Of a stretch of 64,000 bases of DNA, positions 1 through 11,716 are shown one piece after another. The notes under the pieces were generated by a model, which was given only the letters and a program-made list of their open reading frames with translations, did not search any database and was not told the origin of the DNA. Numbering within the stretch: position 1 is the first letter of the stretch; every line of letters begins with the position of its first letter. This DNA is from Caldimonas thermodepolymerans (lineage in GTDB: Bacteria; Pseudomonadota; Gammaproteobacteria; Burkholderiales; Burkholderiaceae_C), in assembly GCF_015476235.1 (NCBI RefSeq), contig NZ_CP064338.1, forward strand, positions 124,001 to 188,000. Reading direction: 5' to 3'. The position numbers were made by a program, and so were the translations under genes.

Positions 1-45
1 CCCGGCATCCCCTGGATGCGGGCGGCCGCCGCACCCTGCATGCCG

Positions 46-79
46 CCTGGCCCCCCGTGCCCCCGCACGGGCGGCCAGG
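46..79 (-). terminator. Long GC hairpin downstream of the amidotransferase gene
   Basis: Bases 46-60 pair with 65-79 around a four-base CCCC loop, with only one C-C mismatch in a 15-position stem. It lies about 40 bases beyond the stop of the minus-strand amidotransferase gene. There is no T-run on the minus strand after it, so it is not a canonical intrinsic terminator. It could act as a 3'-end stabiliser or a Rho-linked end. Confidence 0.35.
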
Positions 80-117
80 CGGTCGCGCATGCGCACGCCG
101 CGGCGCCGGGCCGGCGC

Positions 118-876
118 TCAGGTCGCGAGCAGCTGCCCGTCCAGGAAGGCCTTGATCTCGCCCGGCGCGAACGGCACCCAGGTCTCGTTCGCGGTCAGCG
201 GCTCGGTCACGATCACCGCGACCCGGTCCTGCGGCGTGGTGACCTCGGCGAAGTTCACCGTCATGTCCTCGTCCTGCAGGCGTGCCGTGCTGAACGGGTG
301 CTGGCGCACCAGGTAGTGCAGCCGTGTCGAGCAGTGCGCCCACAGCGCGTGCCCGTTGCTGAGCATGAAGTTGAAGGTGCCGTGCTTCGAGACCACCGGC
401 ACCAGCTCGCGCAGCGTCTCGGTCAGCTGCTCGGGCGTGGGCACCGAGGCGTGGTTCTTGGCCAGCTCCTGCATCAGCCAGCAGAACGCCAGCTCGCTGT
501 CGGTGTCGCCCACCGGGCGGAACGCGGCGTGCAGCCGCGGCGAGAAGCCCTTGAGGTCGCCGTTGTGCGCGAACACCCAGTAGCGACCCCACAGCTCGCG
601 CACGAACGGGTGGCAGTTCTCCAGCGCGACCCGGCCCTGCGTGGCCTTGCGGATGTGGGCGATGACGTTGGTGCTCTTGATCGGGTAGCGGCGCACCAGC
701 TCGGCCACCGGCGAGTGCAGCGCGGCCTGGTGATCGACGAACAGCCGCACGCCGGCGCCTTCGAAGAACGCGATGCCGAAGCCGTCGGCATGCTCCTGCG
801 AGCGGTGCGCGAACCCCGTGAAGCTGAACACGATGTCCGTCGGGGTGTTGCAGTTCATGCCGAGCAGCTGGCACAT
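118..876 (-). CDS. Class II glutamine amidotransferase (YafJ-like)
   Basis: A 252-residue cytoplasmic protein of the N-terminal-nucleophile glutamine amidotransferase family, stand-alone YafJ type. After removal of Met the chain starts with Cys2 (MCQLLGMNCN), the expected nucleophile. Family motifs follow: an HADGFG stretch near residue 30, a HIRKAT substrate-binding stretch near residue 75, CHPF and the FAHNGDL motif near residue 105, and GDTDSE near residue 122. There is no synthase or PRTase partner domain, so the acceptor of the released ammonia is unknown. It is transcribed in the same direction as glcB but is separated from it by an intrinsic terminator, so it probably has its own promoter in 877-938. 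The family call is secure; the physiological role is not known. Confidence 0.9.
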   Translation of the reverse strand: MCQLLGMNCNTPTDIVFSFTGFAHRSQEHADGFGIAFFEGAGVRLFVDHQAALHSPVAELVRRYPIKSTNVIAHIRKATQGRVALENCHPFVRELWGRYWVFAHNGDLKGFSPRLHAAFRPVGDTDSELAFCWLMQELAKNHASVPTPEQLTETLRELVPVVSKHGTFNFMLSNGHALWAHCSTRLHYLVRQHPFSTARLQDEDMTVNFAEVTTPQDRVAVIVTEPLTANETWVPFAPGEIKAFLDGQLLAT

Positions 877-938
877 GGCGGGCGGAAACGGGAAGTCGCA
901 GGAAGGCGTCCGATCCTACCGCGCGCCGGCGGCAAATG

Positions 939-964
939 AAAAAGGCGGGCACCGGGCCCGCCTT
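939..964 (-). terminator. Intrinsic terminator of the glcB unit
   Basis: On the minus strand a 9-bp stem (AAGGCGGGC / GCCCGCCTT, bases 964-956 and 950-942) with a five-base loop is followed by five T residues (943-939). It sits 20 bases after the glcB stop and ends that transcription unit before the amidotransferase gene. Confidence 0.85.
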
Positions 965-984
965 GCATGCGGTGCGATCGCCGC

Positions 985-3174
985 TCAGCGCTGCGCCGCC
1001 TTGACCTTCAGGCGCCAGGCATGCAGCAGCGGCTCGGTATAGCCGCTCGGCTGCTCGACGCCCTTGAACACCAGGTCGCGCGCGGCCTGGTAGGCGAACG
1101 AGGTGTCGAAGTGGCCCGCCATCGGACGGTAGTTCGGGTCGCCGGCGTTCTGCTGGTCCACCACCGCGGCCATGCGCTGGAAGGTCGCCTCGACCTGCTC
1201 CCTGGTCACCACGCCGTGCAGCAGCCAGTTGGCCACGTGCTGGCTGGAGATGCGCAGCGTCGCGCGGTCTTCCATCAGGCCGACGTTGTGGATGTCCGGC
1301 ACCTTGGAGCAGCCGATGCCCTGGTCGATCCAGCGCACCACGTAGCCCAGGATGCCCTGGATGTTGTTGTCCAGTTCCTGCTGCTTCTCGGCCTCGCTCC
1401 AGTTGGCCTGCTCGGCCACCGGCACGGTCAGCAGGTCGGTCAGCAGCGCGTCGCGCTCGGCGTTCGCGTCGGTCTTCTCCAGCTCCTGCTGGATCGCGAA
1501 CACGTCGACCTGGTGGTAGTGCAGCGCGTGCAGCGTCGCGGCGGTCGGCGAGGGCACCCAGGCGGTGTTGGCGCCGGCCTTGGGGTGCGCGATCTTCTGC
1601 TGCAGCATCGCGGCCATCAGGTCCGGCATGGCCCACATGCCCTTGCCGATCTGCGCCCGGCCGCGCAGGCCCATCGCCAGGCCCACCAGCACGTTGCTGC
1701 GCTCGTAGGCGGCGATCCACTTGGTCGACTTCATGTCGTTCTTGCGGATCATCGGGCCGGCGTGCATCGCGGTGTGCATCTCGTCGCCGGTGCGGTCCAG
1801 GAAGCCGGTGTTGATGAAGGCCACGCGGCTCTTCGCCGCGGCGATGCAGGCCTGCAGGTTGACGCTGGTGCGGCGCTCCTCGTCCATGATGCCCAGCTTC
1901 ACGGTGCTGTCGGGCAGGCCCAGCATCTGCTCGACGCGGCCGAACAGCTCGTTGGCGAAGGCCACCTCGGCCGGGCCGTGCATCTTGGGCTTGACGATGT
2001 AGACGCTGCCGGTGCGCGAGTTGCGCAGCCCGCCCTGGCGCTTGAGGTCGACCAGCGCGATGGTGGTCGTGATGACCGCGTCCATGATCCCTTCCGGGAT
2101 CTCCTTGCCGCCGTCGTACAGGATGGCCGGGTTGGTCATCAGGTGGCCGACGTTGCGCACGAACAGCAGCGAGCGGCCGTGCAGCACCACCGGCTTGCCG
2201 TTGGCGCCGGTGTACTCGCGGTCGGGGTTCATGCGCCGCGTGAAGGTCCTGCCGTTCTTCGTGACCTCCTCGGTCAGCGTGCCCTGCAGGATGCCCAGCC
2301 AGTTGCGGTAGGCCTGGGTCTTGTCCTCGGCGTCCACTGCGGCCACCGAGTCCTCCAGGTCCAGGATGGTCGACAGCGCCGCTTCCAGCACCACGTCGGC
2401 CACGCCGGCGGCATCGGTCTTGCCGATCGGCGAGTTGCGGTCGATGCGCACGTCGATGTGCAGCCCGTTGTGCCGGAGCAGCACCGACGACGGCGCCGCC
2501 GCGTCGCCCTGGTAGCCGACGAACTGCGCCGGGTCCTTCAGGCCCGCGGTCGCGCCGTTCTTCAGCGCGACCACCAGGCGGCCGTTGTCGACCTGGTAGG
2601 CGGTGGCGTCCTTGTGCGAGGCGCCGGCCAGCGGGGCGGACTGGTCGAGGAAGTTGCGCGCGAACTCGATCACCTTGGCGCCGCGCGCCGGGTTGTAGCC
2701 GCTGCCCTTCTCGCAGCCGTCGCTCTCGGGGATCGCGTCGGTGCCGTACAGCGCGTCGTACAGCGAACCCCAGCGCGCGTTGGCCGCGTTGAGCGCGTAG
2801 CGGGCGTTGAGGATCGGCACCACCAGCTGCGGGCCGGCCTGCTGGGCGAGCTCGGCATCGACGTTCTCGGTGGTGGCCTTCACGCCCTGCGGCGCCGGCA
2901 CCAGGTAGCCGATCTTCTCGAGGAAGGCGCGGTAGGCCGCCATGTCACGGATCGGGCCGGGGTGGGACTTGTGCCAGGCGTCGATCTCGGCTTGCAGGCG
3001 GTCGCGCTCGGCCAGCAGCGCGGCGTTCTTCGGGGCCAGGTCGTGCACGATGGCATCGAAGCCCGACCAGAACGCGGCGCTGTCCACGCCGGTGGCGGGC
3101 AGCACCTCGTCTTCGATGAAGCGGTACAGCTCGGTGGCGACTTCGAGCCGGTGGACGGTCGTACGTGCGGTCAT
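985..3174 (-). CDS. glcB: Malate synthase G
   Basis: A 729-residue enzyme, the usual length of malate synthase G, which condenses glyoxylate with acetyl-CoA to malate in glycolate/glyoxylate use. Visible family signatures are [21 protein letters not shown], the [14 protein letters not shown] stretch around the catalytic Arg, KPKMHGP and [10 protein letters not shown]. An in-frame ATG exists ten codons upstream at 3204, but the ATG at 3174 is chosen because GAGAGGA lies seven bases before it and the family N-terminus matches. It is the last gene of a minus-strand unit after a haloacid dehalogenase and a TSUP permease (46-base gap) and is closed by the terminator at 939-964. A divergent LysR gene is a plausible regulator of the unit. 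Confidence 0.97.
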   Translation of the reverse strand: MTARTTVHRLEVATELYRFIEDEVLPATGVDSAAFWSGFDAIVHDLAPKNAALLAERDRLQAEIDAWHKSHPGPIRDMAAYRAFLEKIGYLVPAPQGVKATTENVDAELAQQAGPQLVVPILNARYALNAANARWGSLYDALYGTDAIPESDGCEKGSGYNPARGAKVIEFARNFLDQSAPLAGASHKDATAYQVDNGRLVVALKNGATAGLKDPAQFVGYQGDAAAPSSVLLRHNGLHIDVRIDRNSPIGKTDAAGVADVVLEAALSTILDLEDSVAAVDAEDKTQAYRNWLGILQGTLTEEVTKNGRTFTRRMNPDREYTGANGKPVVLHGRSLLFVRNVGHLMTNPAILYDGGKEIPEGIMDAVITTTIALVDLKRQGGLRNSRTGSVYIVKPKMHGPAEVAFANELFGRVEQMLGLPDSTVKLGIMDEERRTSVNLQACIAAAKSRVAFINTGFLDRTGDEMHTAMHAGPMIRKNDMKSTKWIAAYERSNVLVGLAMGLRGRAQIGKGMWAMPDLMAAMLQQKIAHPKAGANTAWVPSPTAATLHALHYHQVDVFAIQQELEKTDANAERDALLTDLLTVPVAEQANWSEAEKQQELDNNIQGILGYVVRWIDQGIGCSKVPDIHNVGLMEDRATLRISSQHVANWLLHGVVTREQVEATFQRMAAVVDQQNAGDPNYRPMAGHFDTSFAYQAARDLVFKGVEQPSGYTEPLLHAWRLKVKAAQR

Positions 3175-3220
3175 GGTCGGGTCCTCTCGAGGGTCTGTGG
3201 ACAATGAAAAGGGAAACGGG

Positions 3221-3997
3221 TCAGGCGGCGGCCACGCGGTGGAAGTAGTACGCGGTCAGGAACACGCCGACGGCGATCACCAGCCGGCGCAGCCACTGCG
3301 CGGGCACCTTGCGCGCCATGCTGGCGCCCCAGTAGCCGCCCACCGTCGCGGTGGCGATCATCAGCAGCGTGTGCGGCCAGCTGACCGCCCCGGCGACGAT
3401 GAAGGTCACGACAGTGACGCTGTAGATCACCGCCGACAGCAGGTTCTTGATCGCGTTGATCTCCTGCACGTCGTCGTGGCCGGAGATCGCCAGGCTGGCC
3501 ATCATCAGGATGCCCATGCCGGCGCCGAAGAAGCCGCCGTAGACGGACACCAGCAGCTGGGTCAGCCAGCCGGCCGGCGAGCCGCCCTCGTGCGCGCTGC
3601 GCCGGCGCGTGCGCCAGCGCGCCAGCAGCGCCGACAGCTGCGGGCTGAACGCGAACAGCAGCGTCGCAAAGCCCAGCAGCCAGGGGATCAGCCGGGCGAA
3701 CTGGCCGTCCTGGGTCTGCAGCAGCAGCAGCCCGCCGGCGACGCCGCCGACCAGCGAGGCGATGCCCATCGGCACCAGGTAGCGCGCCAGCGGCGCCAGC
3801 TCGCGCTTGTAGGCCCAGGCACCCGACAGGCTGCCCGGCCACAGCGAGACGGAGTTGCTCGCGTTGGCCACCACCGGCGGCACGCCCACCGCCAGCAGCG
3901 CGGGGAACGAGAAGAAGGTGCCGCCGCCGGCCACCGAGTTCACCGCGCCGGCCACGAAGGCGCCGACGCCGATCAGCAGGGCATCGAACAGCGTCAT
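3221..3997 (-). CDS. TSUP / TauE-SafE family membrane permease
   Basis: A 258-residue, nearly wholly hydrophobic protein with about eight predicted membrane spans, of the TSUP (TauE/SafE, formerly DUF81) family. The N-terminal half carries the glycine-rich family stretch [16 protein letters not shown] followed by [16 protein letters not shown] proteins move sulfur-containing or small organic anions such as sulfite, sulfoacetate or glycolate-like acids. The substrate here cannot be read from sequence. Its start overlaps the stop of the upstream haloacid dehalogenase by 4 bp (ATGA), and glcB follows. That context suggests export or import of a small two-carbon or halogenated acid, which is inference only. 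Confidence 0.88.
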   Translation of the reverse strand: MTLFDALLIGVGAFVAGAVNSVAGGGTFFSFPALLAVGVPPVVANASNSVSLWPGSLSGAWAYKRELAPLARYLVPMGIASLVGGVAGGLLLLQTQDGQFARLIPWLLGFATLLFAFSPQLSALLARWRTRRRSAHEGGSPAGWLTQLLVSVYGGFFGAGMGILMMASLAISGHDDVQEINAIKNLLSAVIYSVTVVTFIVAGAVSWPHTLLMIATATVGGYWGASMARKVPAQWLRRLVIAVGVFLTAYYFHRVAAA

Positions 3998-4719
3998 GCC
4001 GCACCTCCGGTGCCGCCGCGCAGCAGCGGCAGCAGCTCGTGCAGGCTGCGCCCCTCGTGGGTGGGGCGGGTGCCCAGCGGCTCGGCCGGCAGCCCGGCGC
4101 GATTGAGCCAGAAGGTCGTGAAGCCGAACCAGGTCGCGCCGATCGCGTCCCAGCCGTTGCTGGAGACGAACAGCACCTGCTTCGCGCTGGCGTCCGGCCG
4201 GCGGCGGCGCACGGCGTCCAGTCCCAGCTGGTAGACGCGCGGGTCGGGCTTGAAGCAGCGCACCGGCTCCACGCTGATCACCTCGTCCAGCAGGCCCTGC
4301 AGCCCGGCGCTCTTGACCGCCACCTCCAGCATCGCCGGGTCGCCGTTGCTCAGGATCCCGGTGGGCAGCCCGAGCGCACGGATCTGCGCCAGCACCTCGT
4401 GGTTCTCGGGGAAGGCGCTCAGGTGCCGGTACTGGTTCATCAGGCGTTCTTCATGCGCCGGCGGCAGCTCCAGCCCGAGCAGCGCGCACGCCTGGCGCAG
4501 CCCGGCGCGGGTCAGGTCCCAGAACGGGCGGTAGCGGCGTCCGGCCGGGTCGGCCATGCTGACCAGGCGGGAGTACTCGATCTGCTTGTCGCGCCACAGG
4601 CGGGCCAGCGTCTCTCCGCGGCCCGGGTACAGCTGCTCGGCCAGCAGGGCGACGCTGTAGACGTCGAACAGCGTCCCGTAGGCGTCGAACAGCACGGCAT
4701 GGACGGGGGGCATCGTCAT
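3994..4719 (-). CDS. (S)-2-haloacid dehalogenase, HAD type II
   Basis: A 241-residue HAD-superfamily hydrolase of the L-2-haloacid dehalogenase type. The catalytic residues known for that family all appear in order: nucleophile Asp in LFDAYGTLFD, the Arg in LWRDKQIEYS, Ser/Asn in LSNGDP, Lys and Tyr in KPDPRVYQLG, and Ser/Asn/Asp in FVSSNGWDA. The family replaces the halogen of a 2-haloalkanoate by hydroxide; chloroacetate would give glycolate. The completeness of the set argues for a real dehalogenase rather than a generic HAD phosphatase. It is the first gene of the unit with TSUP and glcB and overlaps TSUP by 4 bp. A second ATG six bases inside the gene (4713) is an equally possible start. 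Confidence 0.9.
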   Translation of the reverse strand: MTMPPVHAVLFDAYGTLFDVYSVALLAEQLYPGRGETLARLWRDKQIEYSRLVSMADPAGRRYRPFWDLTRAGLRQACALLGLELPPAHEERLMNQYRHLSAFPENHEVLAQIRALGLPTGILSNGDPAMLEVAVKSAGLQGLLDEVISVEPVRCFKPDPRVYQLGLDAVRRRRPDASAKQVLFVSSNGWDAIGATWFGFTTFWLNRAGLPAEPLGTRPTHEGRSLHELLPLLRGGTGGAA

Positions 4720-4926
4720 GCCCGCACTTTATTCGGAACCGACGCATCGATTCATGCCACCAGACGGGGATCATTTTTTACTTTTCTGCAGGTAATCACC
4801 CCGCCCGGCCGTCCTCGGGCGGGCGCCGGCTGGCTTGAGCAGCCGCGAGATTCGATATCCAACCCGCTGCAAAACCTGACAGCTTCGATTGAGTTTTGAC
4901 TTCCGTTCGCGTAATCTCGCCGCCCT
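4720..4926. promoter_or_regulatory. Divergent intergenic region between the dehalogenase unit and LysR
   Basis: This 207-base spacer separates two divergent start codons and is visibly more AT-rich than its flanks near 4765-4790 and 4850-4910. A hairpin-forming repeat lies at 4801-4807 / 4816-4822 (CCGCCCG / CGGGCGG). By LysR-family precedent it should hold the LysR binding site controlling both directions. I cannot assign one T-N11-A box with certainty. Confidence 0.45.
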
Positions 4927-5856
4927 GTGGACAAGTTCAGGCAGATCCAGTCGTTCGTGGCGGTGGCGCAAAAGGGCAGTCTGACGGCTGCCGCCAAGGC
5001 GGAGGGCGTCGCGCCTGCGGTCATCGGTCGTCGCATCGATGCGCTCGAGGCCCGGCTGGGCGTCAAGCTGCTGTTGCGCACCACCCGGCGCATCACGCTC
5101 ACCCATGAAGGCGCGGCCTTCCTGGAGGATTGCCAGCGGGTGCTCATCGACCTCGCCAACGCCGAGGCCAGCGTGTCCGAAGGCGGGGTCAAGGCCAGCG
5201 GCCACCTGCGCGTCACCGCGCCGGCAGGCTTCGGGCGCCGCCACGTGGCGCCGCTGGTGCCCCGCTTCCTGTCCCTGCACCCGGACGTGTCGTTCTCGCT
5301 CAACCTGAGCGACCGGGTGGTGGACATCGTCAACGAGGGCTTCGATTGTGCCGTGCGCGTCGGCGACCTGCCGGACTCCAGCCTGGTCAGCGTGCGCCTG
5401 GCAGACAACCGCCGGCTGTGCGTGGCTGCGCCGGACTACCTGCGCCGCCGCGGCACGCCGCGCCACCCGTCGGAGCTGAACCAGCACGACTGCCTGACGC
5501 TGAGCTCCGACGCCAGCCAGGCGCGCGGCTGGGCCTTCGTGATCGACGGCGAGCTGACCTACCTGCGCCCGCCGGCGCGCCTGGACTGCTCGGACGGCCA
5601 GGTGCTGCACGACTGGTGCCTGGAAGGCCTGGGCATCGCCTGGCGCTCGACCTGGGAAGTGGGCGAGGCGATCCGGGACGGACGCCTGGTCAGCGTGCTG
5701 GACGACTACGCCGCGCCGCCCAACGGCATCTACGCGGTGTTCCCGCAGCGCCGGCACCTGCCGTTGCGGGTGCGGCTGTGGATCGACTACCTCAAGCACA
5801 CCTACGGCGACCTGCACTACTGGAGCCGGCGCGTGCCGCTGCAGGCGGTGGCCTGA
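4927..5856 (+). CDS. LysR-family transcriptional regulator (CrgA/DmlR-like)
   Basis: A 309-residue LysR-type regulator with a GTG start. Residues 1-60 form the winged helix-turn-helix (MDKFRQIQSFVAVAQKGSLT through LLRTTRRITLTHEG). The rest is a periplasmic-binding-protein-like effector domain beginning near residue 90 (ASGHLRVTAP), of the type found in CrgA/DmlR relatives. It is divergent from the dehalogenase-TSUP-glcB unit, the usual arrangement for a LysR protein and its target, so a glyoxylate- or haloacid-linked effector is a reasonable guess. The effector is not deducible. There is no strong ribosome binding site before the GTG, yet the domain starts at once, leaving little room for another start. 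Confidence 0.92.
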   Translation: MDKFRQIQSFVAVAQKGSLTAAAKAEGVAPAVIGRRIDALEARLGVKLLLRTTRRITLTHEGAAFLEDCQRVLIDLANAEASVSEGGVKASGHLRVTAPAGFGRRHVAPLVPRFLSLHPDVSFSLNLSDRVVDIVNEGFDCAVRVGDLPDSSLVSVRLADNRRLCVAAPDYLRRRGTPRHPSELNQHDCLTLSSDASQARGWAFVIDGELTYLRPPARLDCSDGQVLHDWCLEGLGIAWRSTWEVGEAIRDGRLVSVLDDYAAPPNGIYAVFPQRRHLPLRVRLWIDYLKHTYGDLHYWSRRVPLQAVA

Positions 5857-5958
5857 GCGGCGGCACCCCCAACGGAGGGGCCCGGGCGCGCTTGTCAGTG
5901 TGGCCGGCCTGGGCCCACAATGGCCCGCTTTCGCAACCCCTGCGGGGAGGACCCTGCC

Positions 5959-6414
5959 ATGCTTGCAGAAGCCCTGCTGGCCTACGCGCACCTCCTGGCC
6001 ATCCTGTCGCTGGTGGTGTTCCTGACCAGCGAGGCCGCGCTGTGCCGTCCCGAGTGGATCAATGCCGCCGTGGTGCGGCGGCTGGCGCGCGTGGACTTCA
6101 TCTACATGCTGACCGCCATCGCGGTGCTCGCCACGGGGCTGGCGCGCACCTGGTGGGGCGCCAAGGGCATGGGCTGGTACTGGAGCCAGCCGCTGCTGCA
6201 CCTGAAGGTCACGCTGTTCGTCGTGATCGGGCTGATGTCGATCCGCCCGACCCGGGCCTTCCTGCGCTGGCGCAAGGCGGTGGAGGCGGGCGGCGCCCTG
6301 CCGCCCGAGGACGAAGTGCGCCAGGTGCGCCGCTGGGTGATGGTGCAGGCGCACCTGATGCTGCTGATTCCGTTGGCCGCCACGCTGCTCGCGCGTGGCG
6401 TGTGGACCAAGTGA
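5959..6414 (+). CDS. DUF2214 family inner-membrane protein
   Basis: A 151-residue protein with four predicted membrane spans, matching the DUF2214 family of uncharacterised membrane proteins. The ATG at 5959 is chosen because GGGGAGGA lies just upstream; an ATG 13 codons earlier would add a polar, non-conserved leader. Conserved-looking features are an acidic residue in the first span region (LTSEAAL), a WWGAKGMGWYW loop, and a charged cytoplasmic loop before the last span. The next gene, a DUF3617 protein, starts 28 bases downstream and may be co-transcribed. Function is unknown. Confidence 0.8.
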   Translation: MLAEALLAYAHLLAILSLVVFLTSEAALCRPEWINAAVVRRLARVDFIYMLTAIAVLATGLARTWWGAKGMGWYWSQPLLHLKVTLFVVIGLMSIRPTRAFLRWRKAVEAGGALPPEDEVRQVRRWVMVQAHLMLLIPLAATLLARGVWTK

Positions 6415-6442
6415 TTGCCGACCCGTCCCGAAAGGAGTACCG

Positions 6443-7012
6443 ATGACCGTCGTTCGCCCCCGCCTGTCCCTGGCCCTGTGGCTGGCCTGCGCCTGTGCCG
6501 CGGTGCAGGCCCAGGACCTCGTCAAGCGCAAGCCGGGCCTGTGGGAGGTGCAGACCCGGCAAAGCGGCGAGGCCGCCGGCCAGAAGCTGCCCTCGCAGGC
6601 CGAGATGCAGGCCATGCTGGCCCGGCTGCCGGCCGCACAGCGCGCGCAGATGGAGAAGATGATGCGCGAGCAGGGCGTCGGGCTGACCGACAGGCCCGAC
6701 GTGATGCGCTACTGCCTGTCGCCGGAGATGGCCGCGCGCGACATCACCGCGCAACCGTCCGACCCGAACATGAAGTGCGAGCACAAGCTGACCCCGGTGT
6801 CGGCCACCGAGGTGAAGTTCAGCTTCACCTGCACCAGCCCGCACGGCAACAGCCGCGGCGACGGCCGGGCCTGGGACATCACGCCCGAGGCCTACCGGAC
6901 CTCGATGACCATGCAGGGCACGATGAACGGCCAGCCGATGAGCATGAAGATGGACCAGACCGCGAAGTGGCTGGGCTCGGACTGCCGCGGCATCAAGCCG
7001 CTGCCGAACTGA
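6443..7012 (+). CDS. DUF3617 family secreted protein
   Basis: A 189-residue protein with a Sec-type signal peptide (MTVVRPRLSLALWLACACAA, cleavage probably after VQAQ near residue 24) and the DUF3617 hallmark KPGLWEVQTR right after it. DUF3617 proteins are periplasmic or secreted proteins of unknown role. Three conserved-looking Cys residues (YCLS, KCEHK, FTCTS) could form disulfides. The ATG at 6443 is preceded by a good AAAGGAG. An upstream in-frame start at 6395 lacks a ribosome binding site and would spoil the signal peptide. The downstream gatB terminator on the opposite strand sits 20 bases after the stop. Confidence 0.82.
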   Translation: MTVVRPRLSLALWLACACAAVQAQDLVKRKPGLWEVQTRQSGEAAGQKLPSQAEMQAMLARLPAAQRAQMEKMMREQGVGLTDRPDVMRYCLSPEMAARDITAQPSDPNMKCEHKLTPVSATEVKFSFTCTSPHGNSRGDGRAWDITPEAYRTSMTMQGTMNGQPMSMKMDQTAKWLGSDCRGIKPLPN

Positions 7013-7032
7013 GGCCCGCGGCGGCCACGGTG

Positions 7033-7059
7033 AAAAAAGGCCGGCGTGCTGCCGGCCTT
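7033..7059 (-). terminator. Intrinsic terminator of the gatCAB operon
   Basis: On the minus strand a 9-bp stem (AAGGCCGGC / GCCGGCCTT) with a five-base loop is followed by a run of six T residues (7038-7033). It lies 22 bases beyond the gatB stop. The stem is a near-perfect palindrome and may also serve the convergent DUF3617 gene. Confidence 0.88.
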
Positions 7060-7081
7060 CCCGTCGGGCGACGCCTGCGCC

Positions 7082-8533
<1,452 letters not shown>

Positions 8534-8537
8534 CGTC

Positions 8538-10019
8538 TCAATACCCTTGCGGTGCGCGTGCATGGAAATCGGTCGCCTGCTGGAAGGCGTGCGCGGCGTG
8601 CAGCAGCGCGCCTTCCTGCCAGTAGTTGCCGATCAGCTGTAGGCCCACCGGCAGGCCGCCCTCGCCGAAGCCCGCCGGCACGCTCATGCCGGGCAGGCCG
8701 GCCAGGCTCGCGGGCAGCGTGAAGATGTCAGCCAGGTACTCCTGCACCGGGTCGGTCTGGCTGCCGATCGGGCGTGCCACGGTGGGCGTCACCGGGCCGG
8801 CGACCAGGTCGCACTGCGCGAAGGCGGCCTGGAAGTCGTCGGCGATCATGCGGCGCAGCTTCTGCGCCTGCAGGTAGTAGGCGTCGTAGTAGCCGTGCGA
8901 GAGCACGTAGGTGCCGATCATGATGCGCCGCTTGACCTCGGGGCCGAAGCCTTCCGCCCGGGTCTTGCAGTACATGTCGAGCAGGTCCTTGTACTCCCTG
9001 GCGCGGTGGCCGTAGCGCACGCCGTCGTAGCGGCTGAGGTTCGAGCTGGCCTCGGCCGGGGCGATGATGTAGTAGACCGGGATCGACAGCTCGGTGCGCG
9101 GCAGCGACACGTCCACCAGCGTCGCGCCCAGCTTCTCGAACTCGGCCAGCGCCGCGCGCACCGCCTGGGCGACGTCGGGCGCCACGCCCTCGCCGAAGAA
9201 CTCCTTCGGCAGGCCGATGCGCAGGCCCTTGAGCGGCTGGCCGGCCGTCGCGCCCTCGCGCGGGGTGCGCAGCGCGGTCACGTAGTCGTCCACCGGGCGC
9301 TCGGCCGAGGTCGCGTCGCGCGGATCGAAGCCGCTCATCGCCTGCAGCAGCAGCGCGCAGTCCTCGGCGGTGCGCGCCATCGGGCCGGCCTGGTCCAGGC
9401 TGGAGGCGAAGGCGATCATCCCGTAGCGCGAGCAGCGGCCGTAGGTCGGCTTGATGCCGGTGACGTTGCACAGCGCGGCCGGCTGGCGCACCGAGCCGCC
9501 GGTGTCGGTGCCGGTGGCCGCCGGCACCAGCCCCGCGGCCACGGCCGCGGCCGAGCCGCCCGAGGAGCCGCCGGTGATGCGGGCGGTGTCCCAGGGGTTG
9601 CGCGCCGGGCCGAAGGCGGAGTTCTCGTTGCTGCCGCCCATCGCGAACTCGTCGCAGTTGAGCTTGCCCAGCGTCACGGTGCCGGCGGCGGCCAGCTTCT
9701 CGACCACGGTGGCGTCGAACGGGCTGCGGTAGCCGGCCAGCATCTTCGAGGCCGCGGTGCTGGGGAAGTCGCGCGTGACGAAGATGTCCTTGTGCGCCAG
9801 CGGCACGCCCAGCAGCGGGGTGGCCTCGCCGGCCGCGCGCCGGGCGTCGGCCGCCTCGGCCTGCTTCAGCGCAACCGCCTCGTCGGTGCACAGGAAGGCG
9901 CCAAGTTGTTGATGTTCGGCAACGCGTGCAAGAAAGTGCTTCGCGAGTTCGACGCTCGAGACGGCCTTGGCCTCGAGCTGGCGGCCCAGTTCGGCCACCG
10001 TCATGCGGTGCAGTTCCAT
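8538..10019 (-). CDS. gatA: Asp-tRNA(Asn)/Glu-tRNA(Gln) amidotransferase subunit A
   Basis: A 493-residue amidase-signature protein, the glutaminase subunit that supplies ammonia to GatB. The Ser-cisSer-Lys triad is visible: Lys77 in LAHKDIF, cis-Ser152 in the GGSSGGS motif (150-156), and nucleophile Ser176 in [11 protein letters not shown]. Length and spacing match GatA rather than a catabolic amidase, and the gene sits between gatC (12-base gap) and gatB (4-base gap). The presence of GatCAB implies an indirect route for Asn-tRNA and/or Gln-tRNA in this organism. Confidence 0.97.
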   Translation of the reverse strand: MELHRMTVAELGRQLEAKAVSSVELAKHFLARVAEHQQLGAFLCTDEAVALKQAEAADARRAAGEATPLLGVPLAHKDIFVTRDFPSTAASKMLAGYRSPFDATVVEKLAAAGTVTLGKLNCDEFAMGGSNENSAFGPARNPWDTARITGGSSGGSAAAVAAGLVPAATGTDTGGSVRQPAALCNVTGIKPTYGRCSRYGMIAFASSLDQAGPMARTAEDCALLLQAMSGFDPRDATSAERPVDDYVTALRTPREGATAGQPLKGLRIGLPKEFFGEGVAPDVAQAVRAALAEFEKLGATLVDVSLPRTELSIPVYYIIAPAEASSNLSRYDGVRYGHRAREYKDLLDMYCKTRAEGFGPEVKRRIMIGTYVLSHGYYDAYYLQAQKLRRMIADDFQAAFAQCDLVAGPVTPTVARPIGSQTDPVQEYLADIFTLPASLAGLPGMSVPAGFGEGGLPVGLQLIGNYWQEGALLHAAHAFQQATDFHARAPQGY

Positions 10020-10031
10020 CGCCCGGCCTCC

Positions 10032-10331
10032 TTACTCGATGACCTTGGGCACCAGGAACAGCCCGTCCGCGACGGCCGGGGCGCTGCGCTGGTTGGCCTC
10101 GCGCTGGTCGTCTTCCGTGACCACGTCCTCGCGCAGGCGCAGGGCCACGTCCTGCACGGCCGACAGCGGGGTGTACAGGGGCTCGACACCGCTGGTGTCG
10201 ACCGCGCGCATCTGTTCGACGATGGAGAAAAAGCCGTTGAGCTGCTGCAGCATCGCGGCCCGTTCGTCCTCGCTCAGCTCCAGCCGGGCGAGAAGGGCGA
10301 TGCGGCTGACGTCATCTGAAGTCAGGGCCAT
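10032..10331 (-). CDS. gatC: Asp-tRNA(Asn)/Glu-tRNA(Gln) amidotransferase subunit C
   Basis: A 99-residue GatC, the small subunit that wraps around GatA and stabilises the GatAB complex. The N-terminus ([20 protein letters not shown]) and the central VEPLYTPL segment match the family. It is the promoter-proximal gene of the gatCAB operon and diverges from mreB, 276 bases away, an arrangement common in beta-proteobacteria. Confidence 0.94.
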   Translation of the reverse strand: MALTSDDVSRIALLARLELSEDERAAMLQQLNGFFSIVEQMRAVDTSGVEPLYTPLSAVQDVALRLREDVVTEDDQREANQRSAPAVADGLFLVPKVIE

Positions 10332-10421
10332 GTAAATAAGTTGGATCTTGTGGGCTTCCCGCAGGGAAAAGCGCGGGGTTGATCAGGTATTATCGCCCGT
10401 TATCCACAGCCGGCCCGATAG

Positions 10422-11651
<1,230 letters not shown>

Positions 11652-11671
11652 GCTTGGGCCACCCGCAGCCT

Positions 11672-11693
11672 GGCCGGCCCGATGCGGCCGGCC
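11672..11693 (+). other. GC hairpin between mreB and mreC
   Basis: GGCCGGCC at 11672-11679 is repeated at 11686-11693; as the word is self-complementary the two copies can pair around a six-base loop. Only a weak T content follows (CTTCGTCTG). It could be a partial terminator or RNA processing/stability element that lets mreB be expressed in excess of mreC and later genes, as is reported for other mre operons. That role is inferred. Confidence 0.4.
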
Positions 11694-11716
11694 GGCTTCG
11701 TCTGTAAAGTCCCGAC

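Noticed and set aside
967-3207. A 746-codon plus-strand frame opposite glcB
   Set aside because: Shadow of the malate synthase frame; no start signal and no family features.
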